From: Isoetes taiwanensis
Taxonomy: Eukaryota > Streptophyta > Lycopodiopsida > Isoetales > Isoetaceae
Reading direction: 5' to 3'
NCBI GenBank assembly: GCA_021234155.1
Contig: JAJEKV010000265.1
Span: 374,001-438,000, forward strand
Length of the DNA stretch: 64,000 nt
The translations under genes and the position numbers were made by a program. Positions within the stretch are counted from its first letter, which is position 1, and the number at the start of each line of letters is the position of its first letter. This document shows, one piece after another, positions 11,216-20,649 of the stretch. The notes beneath the pieces were generated by a model. The model saw only the letters and a program-made list of their open reading frames with translations, searched no databases and was not told the DNA's origin.

Positions 11216-11493
11216 CGACTTGGACCCGAACACCTGGTCGTCTCCACTGTAGTGGAGCCTACCGTGCCCTTGAACAAGCCACCGCAATTTTATTTTAAAC
11301 CTAAAAATAACAAGTGGTCGTGGACTTGAACCGGCGTGGCCCTCTCCACTCTAGGTGGAGCCGCCGTGCCCTTGAACAAGCCACTCCTTAACCTAGGAAA
11401 AATATATGATCGTAGTGAAGTGGACTTGAACCCGGGTACATGGTCCTCCCCACTCTAGGTGGAGCCGACCCGTGCCCTTGAACAAGCCACTCC
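11216..11493 (-). repeat. Three tandem tRNA-like / B-box-bearing units
   Basis: Units at about 11216-11283, 11329-11388 and 11419-11493. On the minus strand each starts with (GGAG)TGGCTTGTTCAAGGGCA, has a central GGCTCCACCTAGAGTGG-like part, and ends with a GG(G)TTCAAGTCCA segment. That segment matches the RNA polymerase III B-box consensus. AT-rich spacers separate the units. None folds convincingly into a full tRNA by eye, so these are called tRNA-like or SINE-like rather than tRNA genes. Confidence 0.5.
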
Positions 11494-11559
11494 ATCAATT
11501 TTTTTTAACCTGCTTAAAATTATAAAAATAAAATGCAAGCGCGATCAACTTACCAAAAA

Positions 11560-11945
11560 AAGGACGTGTGTAACAAGATCCTGACGGGTCCAAATCGAAA
11601 TAGAAAGCAACAAAGAGTTAGAAGAATAAGAACAACGGAAAAAAAAGATCAAGAAGAAACAAAAAAAAAAAAAGATGAAGAAAATAGTAAAACAAGAAAG
11701 AAAAAAAATGAATGAATCAAAGAAGAAGAGAAGGGTGGGAGAAAGAAGAGAAGGGGAAAGAGGAGAAGAAAGAAATTAGGGGAAGAAAGGAAGAAATAAG
11801 AGAATGAAATGGAAGAAGGTAGAAGAATGGAAGAATGGAAGAGTGAAATAAGGGAAGAATCGAAGAAAGAAATGAGGAAAGAAGGAAAAAGAAGAAGAAT
11901 GAAGAAACAAGAAGAAAAAGAAGGAAAGAGATAGAAAAAAAAAAT
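11560..11945. repeat. Polypurine (GAAGAA-type) low-complexity tract in element A
   Basis: About 385 bp of almost pure A/G on the plus strand, built from GAAGAA, GGAAGA and AAAGAA. A similar tract lies at the equivalent place in element B (about 19625-19925), so it belongs to the shared module. The Lys/Glu- or Phe/Leu-rich open frames it creates are composition artefacts. Confidence 0.8.
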
Positions 11946-12126
11946 TGAAATCTACACTAAATCATTCAATCCAAAAAAACCATTCAATCCAAAACCATGA
12001 TCTACTAACCTTAAAAAGAGTGCTTGCAAGTCGTTCAAGGTCGTGGTCAAGATCGCCCAAAATAGTCGATAGAAGGAAGCCTAGGAATGGTCCCGGAAAA
12101 GACGGTCCGCTGGATCAGAAAAAACA

Positions 12127-12265
12127 CCGGCCGTCGCATGCGACGTCCGCTGACGTCAAGATGCGACGTAATTTTGAAATCGTATATACGATTTCAAAAT
12201 CATATATACGGTTTAACGTCGTGATGCGGCGTGTTCATGACGTATTTTGTTATAGCGACGCCTAA
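12127..12265. repeat. Internal GACGTC block of element A
   Basis: CGTCGCATGCGACGTCCG, TGCGACGTAA, TTAACGTCGTGATGCGG and TAGCGACGCC occur within 140 bp. Between them sits a short palindromic run (TTTGAAATCGTATATACGAT and its inverse). This resembles the element termini and separates the exon-like module from the satellite array. Confidence 0.6.
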
Positions 12266-12429
12266 CACTTTTAATTTTTTGGTGCCTTTTTTTCATCATC
12301 GATGGTCATGAAAGTTTGTCCTTATGCTAATTTGGACATTCGAGCCATATATGCAAATCAAAATCGCATTCGGATTTAACCAATCTTCTATTGCTACTAC
12401 TTACGAATGTTTGAGTGGGGTGACATGTT

Positions 12430-15400
12430 TGAGCCACAGGGTGGCGGTTTGATAAGTTCTCGGGGACGGATGTTGGATTTTTTGGCCCTTATCGAGCGAG
12501 GGCCCTTGAGCGAAGGATTCAATGGTCGGATAGGGGGGAACCGAGATCCGGAGTGTGGTCTTTAGCATACGCCCCCTGGGAGCCGCCAGAAAGGCTGCTT
12601 TGGGAAACTTTTTGGGGCTCGCCTCTTGGGGTTCAGACTCTCCCCTCTAATGAGACGGCCTTGCAAGGTCCTGGCCTTGTTTGACTTGGGCAAGTGTGCA
12701 TTCGGTTTTGCCCAACAATGTGCTTCGCGGGACCGTTCTAATGCAAACACTTTGATCTAAACCTTGTCGGAAATTTTAAAAACTGGCCTGTATGTTGGCG
12801 ATGACTTAGGAAGCCTCGGGCTGGACAAAAAATCAGAATTTAATTCCGTACTATGCATTAATTACGAATTTATGAATGTCTTGCTCGCAAAAGGCGCCCT
12901 TTACTTCTAAGCGCCACAACGGGAGGAGTAGATCCAAACTCCATTCCGTCGGTTCCCCTTGCTTCGTGTTCTCAATCGCATCTTATCGGCCAAGTCCCAA
13001 GTGCAAAAGACCAAAACTTCGGACCCAAAACGCAAACCCTTCTAGAACCCGACAACTCATAGGGTTTACGTTTGGGAGGCTCTATCCTTGTCGGTCGACT
13101 AGGACCTTGCACCGTGTCTTGGCGTAGAGGAGTGGTGTTGATGCGAGCACGGACCCTAAAAACCACGGAAGCGGCTTGCCCAAAAGTCCCTCTCGAAGGC
13201 CTGGCGGCGGACGGGCAACTTCCCCTTCTGGGACCGCGTGATTCGCTCGCCAATGGACTCGAGAAAGGACCAAGTTTCATGGCCAAAAGACCACCCCTCC
13301 TCGAGGTAGCGTCAAACTATCTCATGTCCAACACGGTCGTAGTCAATTGGCACAGGAGGTGGTCATCGAATCGCGGGCGTAAGTGTTTCTTTCTTTTGCA
13401 AAACTGACCGTGCAACTTGGTCTCTAGGGTAATTTCGGCCTCCCGGACGATGTGGCGAAGTCGAATCGCCATTCCGGAGCCTCCGCAATGTCTGGACGAC
13501 AAAACACTTTGGTTTTTACACGGTCGACCGCATGACGCTTCGCGGTTTGATAAGTTCTCCCGGACGGATGTTGGATTTTGTTGGACCTTATCGAGCCAGG
13601 GCCCTTGAACGAAGGATTCAACGGTCGGATAGGGGAACCGAGATCCGGGAGTGTGGTCTTTAGCGTACGGCCCCCCGGGGGAGCGCTGCCAGGAAAGGCT
13701 ACCTCGGGAAACTTTTTGGGGCTCGCCTCTTGGGGTTCGGACTCTCCCCTCTAATGAGACGGCCTTGCAAGGTCCTGGCCTTGTTTGACTTGGGCAAGTG
13801 TGCCAGCTCGGCTGCCCAACAACAGGCTGCCCGGACCGTTCTAATGCAAACACTTTGATCTAAACCTTGTCCGAAAATTTTGAAAACTGGCCTGTATGTT
13901 GGCGATGACTTAGGAAGCCTGCTGACAAAAAATCAAAATTTAATTCCGTACTATGCATTAATTACGAATTTATGAATGTCTTGCTTCTGCGCAAAGGCGC
14001 CCTTTACTTCTAAGCGCCACAACGGGAGGAATACAGATCCAAACTCCATTCCGTCAGTTCCCCTTGCTTCGTGTTCTCAACTGCATCTTATCGGCCAAGT
14101 CCCAAGTGCAAAAGACCAAAACTCGGCACCCAAAACGCAAACCCTTCTAGAACCTGACAACTCATAGGGTTTACGTTTCGGAGGCTCTATCCTTGTCAGA
14201 TTCGACTAGGACCTTGCACCGTGTCTTGACGTAGAGGAGTGGTGTTGACGCCAGAGCACGGACCCTAAAAACCACCTGGAAGCAGCTTGCCCCAAAATTC
14301 CTCTCCCGAAGGCCCTGGCGACGGACGGGTAACTTCCCCTCTCCGGAATCGTGATTCGGCTCTGCCAATGGACTCGGAATGTCGACATTGTCCTGGTGAC
14401 CAAGTTTCGTGGCCAGAAGACCACCCCTTCTCGAGGAAGCGTCAAACTATCTCATGTCCAACACACTCGTAGTCAATTGGCCTAGGAGGTGGCTATCGAA
14501 TCACCGCAAACGTGGGGCGAAGTAAAGCGTTTCTTTCTTTTGCAAAAATGCGTGAAACTTGGTCTCTAGGGTAATTTCGGCCTCATGGGACGATGTGGCG
14601 AAGTCAAATCGCCATTCCGGAGCCTCCACAATGTGCGAACGACAAAACACTTTGGTTTCTACACGGCCGACCCCTTGGGGCGCCAAGGGTTTGATAAGTT
14701 CTCCGGACGGATGTTGAATTTTTTTTGGACCTTATCGAGGCGGGGCCCTTGAAGCGAAGGATTCAGCGGCCGGATAGGGGAACCGAGATCCGGGAGTGTG
14801 GTCTTTAGCGTGTCTGACCCCCCGGGGGAGCGCCAGAAAGGCTACCTCGGGGAAACTTTTGGGGCTCGCCTCTTGGGGTTGGACTCTCCCCTCTAATGAG
14901 ATGGCCTTGCAAGGTCGGCCTTGTTTGACTTGGGCAAGTGTGCCATTTCGGCCGCCCAACAACAAGGCTGCTGGACCGTTCTAATGCAAACACTTTGATC
15001 TAAACCTTGTCCAGAAAATTTTGAAAACTGGCCCTGTATGTTGGCGATGACTTAGGAAGCCTGACAAAAAATCAGAATTTAATTCCGTACTATGCATTAA
15101 TTACGAATTTATGAATGTCTTGCTACTCGCAAAAAAGTCGCCCTTTACTTCTAACGCCACAACGGAGGAGTACAGATCCAAACTCCATTCCGTCGGGTTT
15201 CCCTTGCTTCGCGTTCTCAAGCATCTTATCGGCCAAGTTCCAAGTGCAAAAGACCAAAACTCGGCACCCAAAACGCAAACCCTGCTAGAACCTGGCAACT
15301 CATAGGGTTTACATTTTGAGGCTCTATCCTTGTCGATTCGACTAGGACCTTGCTTCGTGTCTCGACGTAGTGGGGGGTGTTGACACCAGAGCAGAGACCC

Positions 15401-17375
15401 TAAAAACCATCCGGAAGCAGCTTGCCCCAAAAGTCCTCTCCCGAAGGCCCTGGCGACGGACGGGCAACTTTCCCTCTCCGGAATCGTGATTCGGCTCTGC
15501 CAATGGACTCGAAACGTCGACATTGCCCTGGGGACCAAGTTTCATGGCCAGAAGAGGAAGCGTCAAACTATATCATGTCCAACACACTCGTAGTCAATTC
15601 GCCTAGGAGGTGGCTGTCGAATACTGCAACGTAGGGCGTAAGTGTTTCTTTCTTTTGCAAAAATGACCGTTCAACTTGGTCTCTTGGGTAATTTTGGCCT
15701 CCCGGACGATGTGGCGAAGTCGAATCGCCATTCCGAACCTCCGCAATGTCCGAACGACAAAACACTTTGGTTTCTACGGTCGGCCGCGGGGGCGCCAGCG
15801 GTTTGATAAGTTTCTCGGGCCGGATGTTGGATTTTTTTGGACCTTATCGAGCGGGGCCCTTGAGCGAAGGATTCAAGCGGTCGGATAGGGGGAGAGATCG
15901 GGGAGTGTGGTCTTTAGCGCACGGCCCCGGGAGCGAGCCAGAAAGGGCCTCGGGAAACTTTTTGGGGCTCGCCTCTTGGGGTCCGGACTCTCCCCTCTAA
16001 TGAGGTGGCCTTGCAAAGGTCCCTGGCCTTGTTTGACTTGGGCAAGTGTGCGCCTTTGGCTGCCCAACAACAAGTTTTGCCCGGACCGTTCTAATGCAAA
16101 CACTTTGATCTAAACCTTGTCCAGAAATTTTGGCGGGCTCAGTATGTTGGCGATGACTTAGGAAGCCTCGCGACAAAAAATCAAAATTTAATTCCATTAC
16201 TATGCATTAATTACGAATTTATGAATGTCTTGCTCGCAAAAGGCGCCCTTTACTTCTAAGCGCCACAACGGGAGGAGTACAGATCCAAACTCCATTCCGC
16301 GGTTCCCCTTGCTTCGCATTCTCAATCGCATCTTATCGGCCAAGTCCCAAGTGCAAAAGACCAAAACTTCGGCACCCAAAACGCAAACCCCCGCTAGAAC
16401 CACGGCAACTCATAGGGTTTACGTTTTGAGGCTCTATCCTTGTCGATTCGACTAGGACCTTAAGGCCGTGTCTTGACGTAGAGAGGGGTGGGTGTTGACG
16501 CCTTGAGCACGGACCCTAAAAACCACATGGAAGCGGCTTTTGCCCCAAAAGTCCTCTCGCTGAAGGCCCCGGGCGACGGACGGGGCAACTTCCCTCCGAA
16601 TCGTGATTCGCTCGCCAATGGACTCGAAATATCGACATTGTCCCGGGGACCAAGTTTCGCGGGCCGTAAGACCACCCTTCTCGAGGAAGCGTCAAACTAT
16701 CTCATGTCCAACACACTCGTAGTCAATTGGCCTAGGAGGTGGCTGTCGAATACTGCAACGTAGGGCGTAAGTGTTTTTTTCTTTTGCAAAACTGACCGTG
16801 CAACTTGGTCTCTAGGGTAATTTCGGTCTCCCGGACGATGTGGCAAAGTTGAATCGCCATTCCGGAGCCTCCGCAATGTCCGAACGACAAAACACTTTGG
16901 TTTCTACACGGTCGACCGCAGGACGCTTCGCGGTTTGATAAGTTCTCCCGGACGGATGTTGGATTTTTTTGGACCTTATCGAGCCAGGGCCCTTGAACGA
17001 AGGGATTCAACGATTGGGATAGGGGAACCGAGATCCGGACTGTGGTCTTTAGCGTACGGCCCTCCGGGGGAGCGCTGCCAGGAAAGGCTGCCTCGGGAAA
17101 CTTTTTGTGGCGCGCCTCTTGGGGTTTGGACTCTCCCCTCTAATGAGGCGGCCTTGCAAGGTCCTGGCCTTGTTTGACTTGGGCAAGTGTGCGTGCCTTC
17201 GGTTCGCCCAACAACAGTCGCCGGGGACCGTACTAATGCAAACACTTTGATCTAAACCTTGTCTGGAAATTTTGAAAACTGGCATGTACGTTGGCGATGA
17301 CTTAGGAAGCCTGCTGACAAAAAATCAGAATTTAATTCCTTACTATGCATTAATTACGAATTTATGAATGTCTTG
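12430..17375. repeat. Tandem array of a unit of about 1.1 kb in element A (about 4.5 copies)
   Basis: The anchor TATGAATGTCTTGCT recurs near 12873, 13973, 15110, 16220 and 17360, a period of about 1100-1140 bp. The array opens with a partial unit at about 12430. Conserved landmarks in each unit are GGCGATGACTTAGGAAGC, ATGCATTAATTACGAATT, CAACTCATAGGGTTTACGTT, GACGGACGGGCAACTT, AACACTTTGGTTTCTAC and CCGTTCTAATGCAAAC. Open frames of 60-180 codons appear on both strands but shift from copy to copy and show no protein-like constraint. I treat the unit as non-coding satellite. The copies share variants distinct from element B, for example CATGTCCAACACACTCG and GCAAACACTTTGATCT. Confidence 0.9.
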
Positions 17376-17866
17376 CTACTGCCCAACAACAGGCTGCCTA
17401 GACCGTTCCAATGCTACCTATTTGATCAGAACTTTATCCGGAAATTCTAAAAATTTGCCTATCTTTGGGGATGACCTAGGAAGCCAACCGACAAAAATCA
17501 GAATTTAATTCCATACCATGCATTAATTACGAATTTATGAAGCATGAATGCAAAAGAACGTGATAACTAAAAAATCTCGCATCGAAAAAGGGTGGAATTT
17601 TGACAAGCGGTGCAACGTGCGGAATGCGGACATGAAAAACATTTCACTAGGATATGCGGTGTTGGTGCACGATGAAATAGCTCGAAGTCTTCGAGCTCAC
17701 ATGCCGCCACAAAAAGTTCTCTTCACGAAGGCCACGGGCGATGGACGAGCAATTTCTCCTCTCCAAAACCATGATTTGGCTCTTCCAATGGACTCGAATA
17801 TCGACATTACCACGGGGACCAACTTTCGTGGCGAAGACCACCCTTGTTCTCCAAAAGAACAAAGTA
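17376..17866. repeat. Diverged edge copy of the 1.1-kb unit
   Basis: After the last regular unit the sequence restarts at CTGCCCAACAACAGGCTGCC and keeps the order of landmarks with many substitutions (GATGACCTAGGAAGCC, CATTAATTACGAATTTATGA, AAAAGTTCTCTTCACGAAGG, GGCGATGGACGAGCAA, CCAATGGACTCGAATATCGA). The middle is different and shorter, and it contains a stretch not found in the other units (about 17545-17680). It is the oldest-looking copy and may be close to the sequence from which the array grew. Confidence 0.7.
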
Positions 17867-18110
17867 CACTAGGCGTCCGTGGGCGTCCGCGGCGATCCAC
17901 GCCGCCGCACGCGGCGTCGCGTCGCACAAAAAGTGACGCGACGTTGCGGCGGTCCGTGAGGCGTGGCGTGTGTCACGCCCAACGTCGTGTTGGGCGTCGC
18001 ATGCGGCGATCCACGCGACCTTGACGCCGCAAAGGCGTGACTGGTCACGTTAATTGCGGCGTCGACGCCACGTCATAGGGCGTCCGCCGAACCACGTCGC
18101 TAAAAGCCCA
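17867..18110. repeat. Right subterminal CG-rich block of element A
   Basis: GGCGTCCG, GGCGTCGC, GCGACGTTGCG and GACGCCACGTCA motifs fill this stretch up to the right TIR. It is the counterpart of the left block at 10303-10490, though the motif is more often GGCGTC than GACGTC. Confidence 0.7.
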
Positions 18111-18123
18111 TTCTCTTGTTGTG

Positions 18124-18608
18124 ATAAATCTTCTGCACAGAAAAGAAATTTGAGAATGGCTTATGTAAGTTTACAGATGCCCATAATTCTATCCTAGATG
18201 ATCTTGGCAAGAATTTTATAAGTAGCATTAGTGACAGAGATAACCTCCAATTACTTGGAAGACTAAATTACATTTGGGATGATGGCAACGAAGCTAGAGC
18301 AAAAAAACTAGATGGAGTGCAGCTACATCCCAAGCAGCATGTATAAATTTGATGAATCATGACTTTCCAGCAATGAATATAAGAATTTGGCCATCAGGGA
18401 TAGGACTTTTCCCTTTTTCCATGTTCTTGAGGGCATCAAAAACTTCCAAGAGTTCAACTGCATTGCCTTAAATCCCTTTGTCATGACAGATAGCTGGTGG
18501 GCTTGCAATATTTAGGTATAGGAATGAGTAAACTCATCCTTTATGTCCCATCATACACATCCTAAATCTGAACTATAGAATTGTTAGTCACCCAATGCTT
18601 AGCCATTC
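18124..18608 (-). pseudogene. Middle segment of the fossil LINE between the two CACTA elements
   Basis: The minus strand encodes the N-terminal part of an L1-type RT in broken frames. NMEKGKSPIPDG (the conserved K(S/A)PGPDG box) is at about 18389-18433. ISVTNATYKILAKII, matching the usual PISLxNxxYKIxAKxxxxR block, is at about 18196-18242. A FVPGR-like remnant runs up to the boundary at 18124. The next expected RT blocks (motif A and the block before RQGxPLSP) are found only beyond element A, just left of 10282, on the same strand. This shows one LINE split by element A. It is itself cut on the other side by element B. Confidence 0.75.
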
Positions 18609-18629
18609 CACTACAAAAAAATTGCCCTG

Positions 18630-18990
18630 TTACGACGTCTATTACGACGTCCAGACGTCGTTTGAACGTCGATGAACGACGCCAAAAAGTCGATGAACGA
18701 CGCCTATAACGACGCGTCGATAAATGTCTTTTACGACGCGACGCTGCCGCTATATCGCTGCGTTAAACCGGCCGCGTCTTTAAAGCGACGACGTGGCGCC
18801 GCTCAACGACGCCACGTATACACATGGTCGCCACGCGCCCGGTGCCGCGTGGCGTCGTCATGAAGCGAGTTGTCGACGTGGCACCACGTGTTTGACGCCG
18901 TTTAACGACGTCACGCACACATGGCGCCTACGACCCGCGGCCAAGACGGCCAAAGACGGCAAGCAATAGCCGCCGGGACGGCGTGGGCGA
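18630..18990. repeat. Left subterminal GACGTC-rich block of element B
   Basis: Repeated TACGACGTC, AACGACGCC and GACGTGGC motifs on both strands, GC-rich, ending at a poly(T) tract near 18995. These are presumed transposase-binding repeats. Confidence 0.75.
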
Positions 18991-19235
18991 CCGTTTTTTT
19001 TTTTTTTATAAATTGAAAATAATAATAATAATACATTTATTATGAATGAAGTTAATACATTTAATTTAAAGCCTATAAAATGAATTTAACCAATAAAGAA
19101 ATATAAGATTTTAACGTCATTAAATGATGTCGCTTTTAAATATATTAAAAAATACAAAAATAAATGAAGCCCCAATTTTTTTAGCTAAATACATTAATCA
19201 ATAAATTAAGCTAAATACATTAATCAATACATTAA

Positions 19236-19580
19236 GCATATTGAAAATTAAATGCTTACCGGTACAAAGGTGGCAAAGTTGTTTTGCACAAACAACGATT
19301 TGCTAGGAGTGTACATGCAAAACAATAAATTCAATGATTAGTAAAATATTAGTATAAATAAACAACTTAAAGGGAAAAAAAATATGGAAAATCAATGGGG
19401 GAGGGGTGGTTTCGATGACGTCCCCTTCTTGGATAACAATTTAACCTAAATAAAGCATTAGTATTTTATTAGCGTATTGAAAAAATTAAATCCTTACCTG
19501 GAAGAGGTGCCAACTTGTTTTGCAAGAACAACACATTTTGCTAGGAGTGTACATGCAAAACAAAAAATTCAATGATTAGA
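19236..19580 (-). repeat. Duplicated exon-like segment in element B
   Basis: Two related copies of about 105-110 bp lie at about 19236-19341 and 19470-19578, sharing TTGCTAGGAGTGTACATGCA, AAAACAA and TTCAATGATTAG. On the minus strand both end at a donor-like GGTAAG (near 19255-19261 and 19492-19498), and the second has a good CAG|GTAAGG context. This suggests a duplicated exon with its splice site, but the encoded peptide is too short to recognise. Confidence 0.45.
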
Positions 19581-19624
19581 AAGAAATAGTATAAAACAAC
19601 TAATAAGGAAAAATTTTGGAAAGA

Positions 19625-19925
19625 AGAAGGGTCTCGTCTTTTAACGACGTCTTCTTATATGGGAAAAAAATTAGAAGAAGAATGGAAGAATTCCGAAGAA
19701 GAAAAGGCTAAGAAGAAGAGGAGGAACCCGAAAATGGGGAGGAAGAATACGAAGAAGATGAAGCGCAAGAGGAGGATTAAGAGTAAGAATTTGAATAAGA
19801 GGAGGAAGAAGTAGTATAAGAGGAGGAAGAATCGAAGAAGAAGATGACAAAGGGAATGGAAGAATATGTATGGAAGAGGGATGCAAGAATGGAAGAAGAA
19901 GAATGAAGGTTGAAGGAAGAACAAA
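19625..19925. repeat. Polypurine tract in element B
   Basis: GAAGAA/GAGGAA-rich plus strand of about 300 bp, the counterpart of the tract at 11560-11945 in element A. The hydrophobic open frames on the minus strand (Phe/Leu/Ser runs) are composition artefacts. Confidence 0.8.
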
Positions 19926-20144
19926 CAACAAATACAAAAAACCCTAAATCTACCCAAAAACAAGTTTAGATTCAAAAAACGAGTTGGTTGATCCGTGCAC
20001 ATACCTTATGAAGCTTGTCTTACACTTAGAATAGACCCCAAAGTAGATCCGCGCCGAAAATCGCCTCAAAAAACGCTCCTCCATAAGCTTTGCTTGCTCG
20101 AAAATAAGCGGCGGGATTGCCGCCTGTTTTCGATTTAAATCACA

Positions 20145-20245
20145 GGTCGTCGTTTAACGACGTCATGACGTCGTTAAACGACGACAAAAAACGTCGTTGA
20201 ACGACGTTTGTAACGACGTTTTTTTTTTTTACGACGACCAAAAAA
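20145..20245. repeat. Internal GACGTC block of element B
   Basis: CGTCGTTTAACGACGTCATG, ACGTCGTTAAACGACGAC and ACGTCGTTGAACGACG palindromes lie just before a long poly(T). The spacer from 20245 to 20650 is AT-rich with no recognisable feature. As in element A, this block closes the left module before the satellite array. Confidence 0.7.
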
Positions 20246-20649
20246 AAAAAAATTTTTTTTTTTTTTTAAATATGTACACTTGATACATGGGTTTATTTAA
20301 CTGGATAGGGGTTTATTTGACTTGCTACACCCATTAAAGTTATGAAATATACCACCATGAAAATGTTCAATGTTTTGTGGTACATCCGTTGAGCTATGAG
20401 GTATATAATACGATGATGATAACTAGTAATACCTTACCTGCTACGATAACTAATACCTTACCAACATGCAAAGATGTAGTTTATCTTAAAATTTTATTTT
20501 GTTAGATTTAAAAAGGTTAGGTTTCCACCAATAGTATATGTAGCTACGTGTTCGCTTGTTACGACGACATATATATATATTTTTTTAATTTTGTCCCCTG
20601 CTATGAGAACAAATACCCTACCAACATGCGAAGATGTCATTTATCTCAA

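Larger units (their letters stand above)
10283..18123. mobile_element. Non-autonomous CACTA-type (EnSpm) transposon, element A, 7.84 kb
   Basis: The left end is CACAACAAGAAAAGGG and the right end, read inward, is CACAACAAGAGAATGGG. These imperfect TIRs continue into TTTAGCGACGT on both sides, about 28 bp in all. The trinucleotide ATA flanks both ends (10280-10282 and 18124-18126), matching the 3-bp target duplication of CACTA elements. The terminus is CACAA rather than CACTA, which is a known kind of variant. Both ends are dense in GACGTC-type subterminal motifs, the usual transposase-binding landscape of this superfamily. No TNP2-like transposase is visible, so movement would depend on a helper. 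Most of the interior is a 1.1-kb tandem array. Removing the element rejoins LINE RT sequence. Confidence 0.85.

Noticed and set aside
11216-11493. Functional tRNA genes
   Set aside because: A B-box-like segment is present, but I could not fold a complete cloverleaf with acceptor pairing and anticodon, and there are three tandem degenerate copies.
19655-20002. Hydrophobic minus-strand frame resembling a membrane protein
   Set aside because: It is the complement of a GAAGAA polypurine tract; the Phe/Leu/Ser runs reflect composition only.
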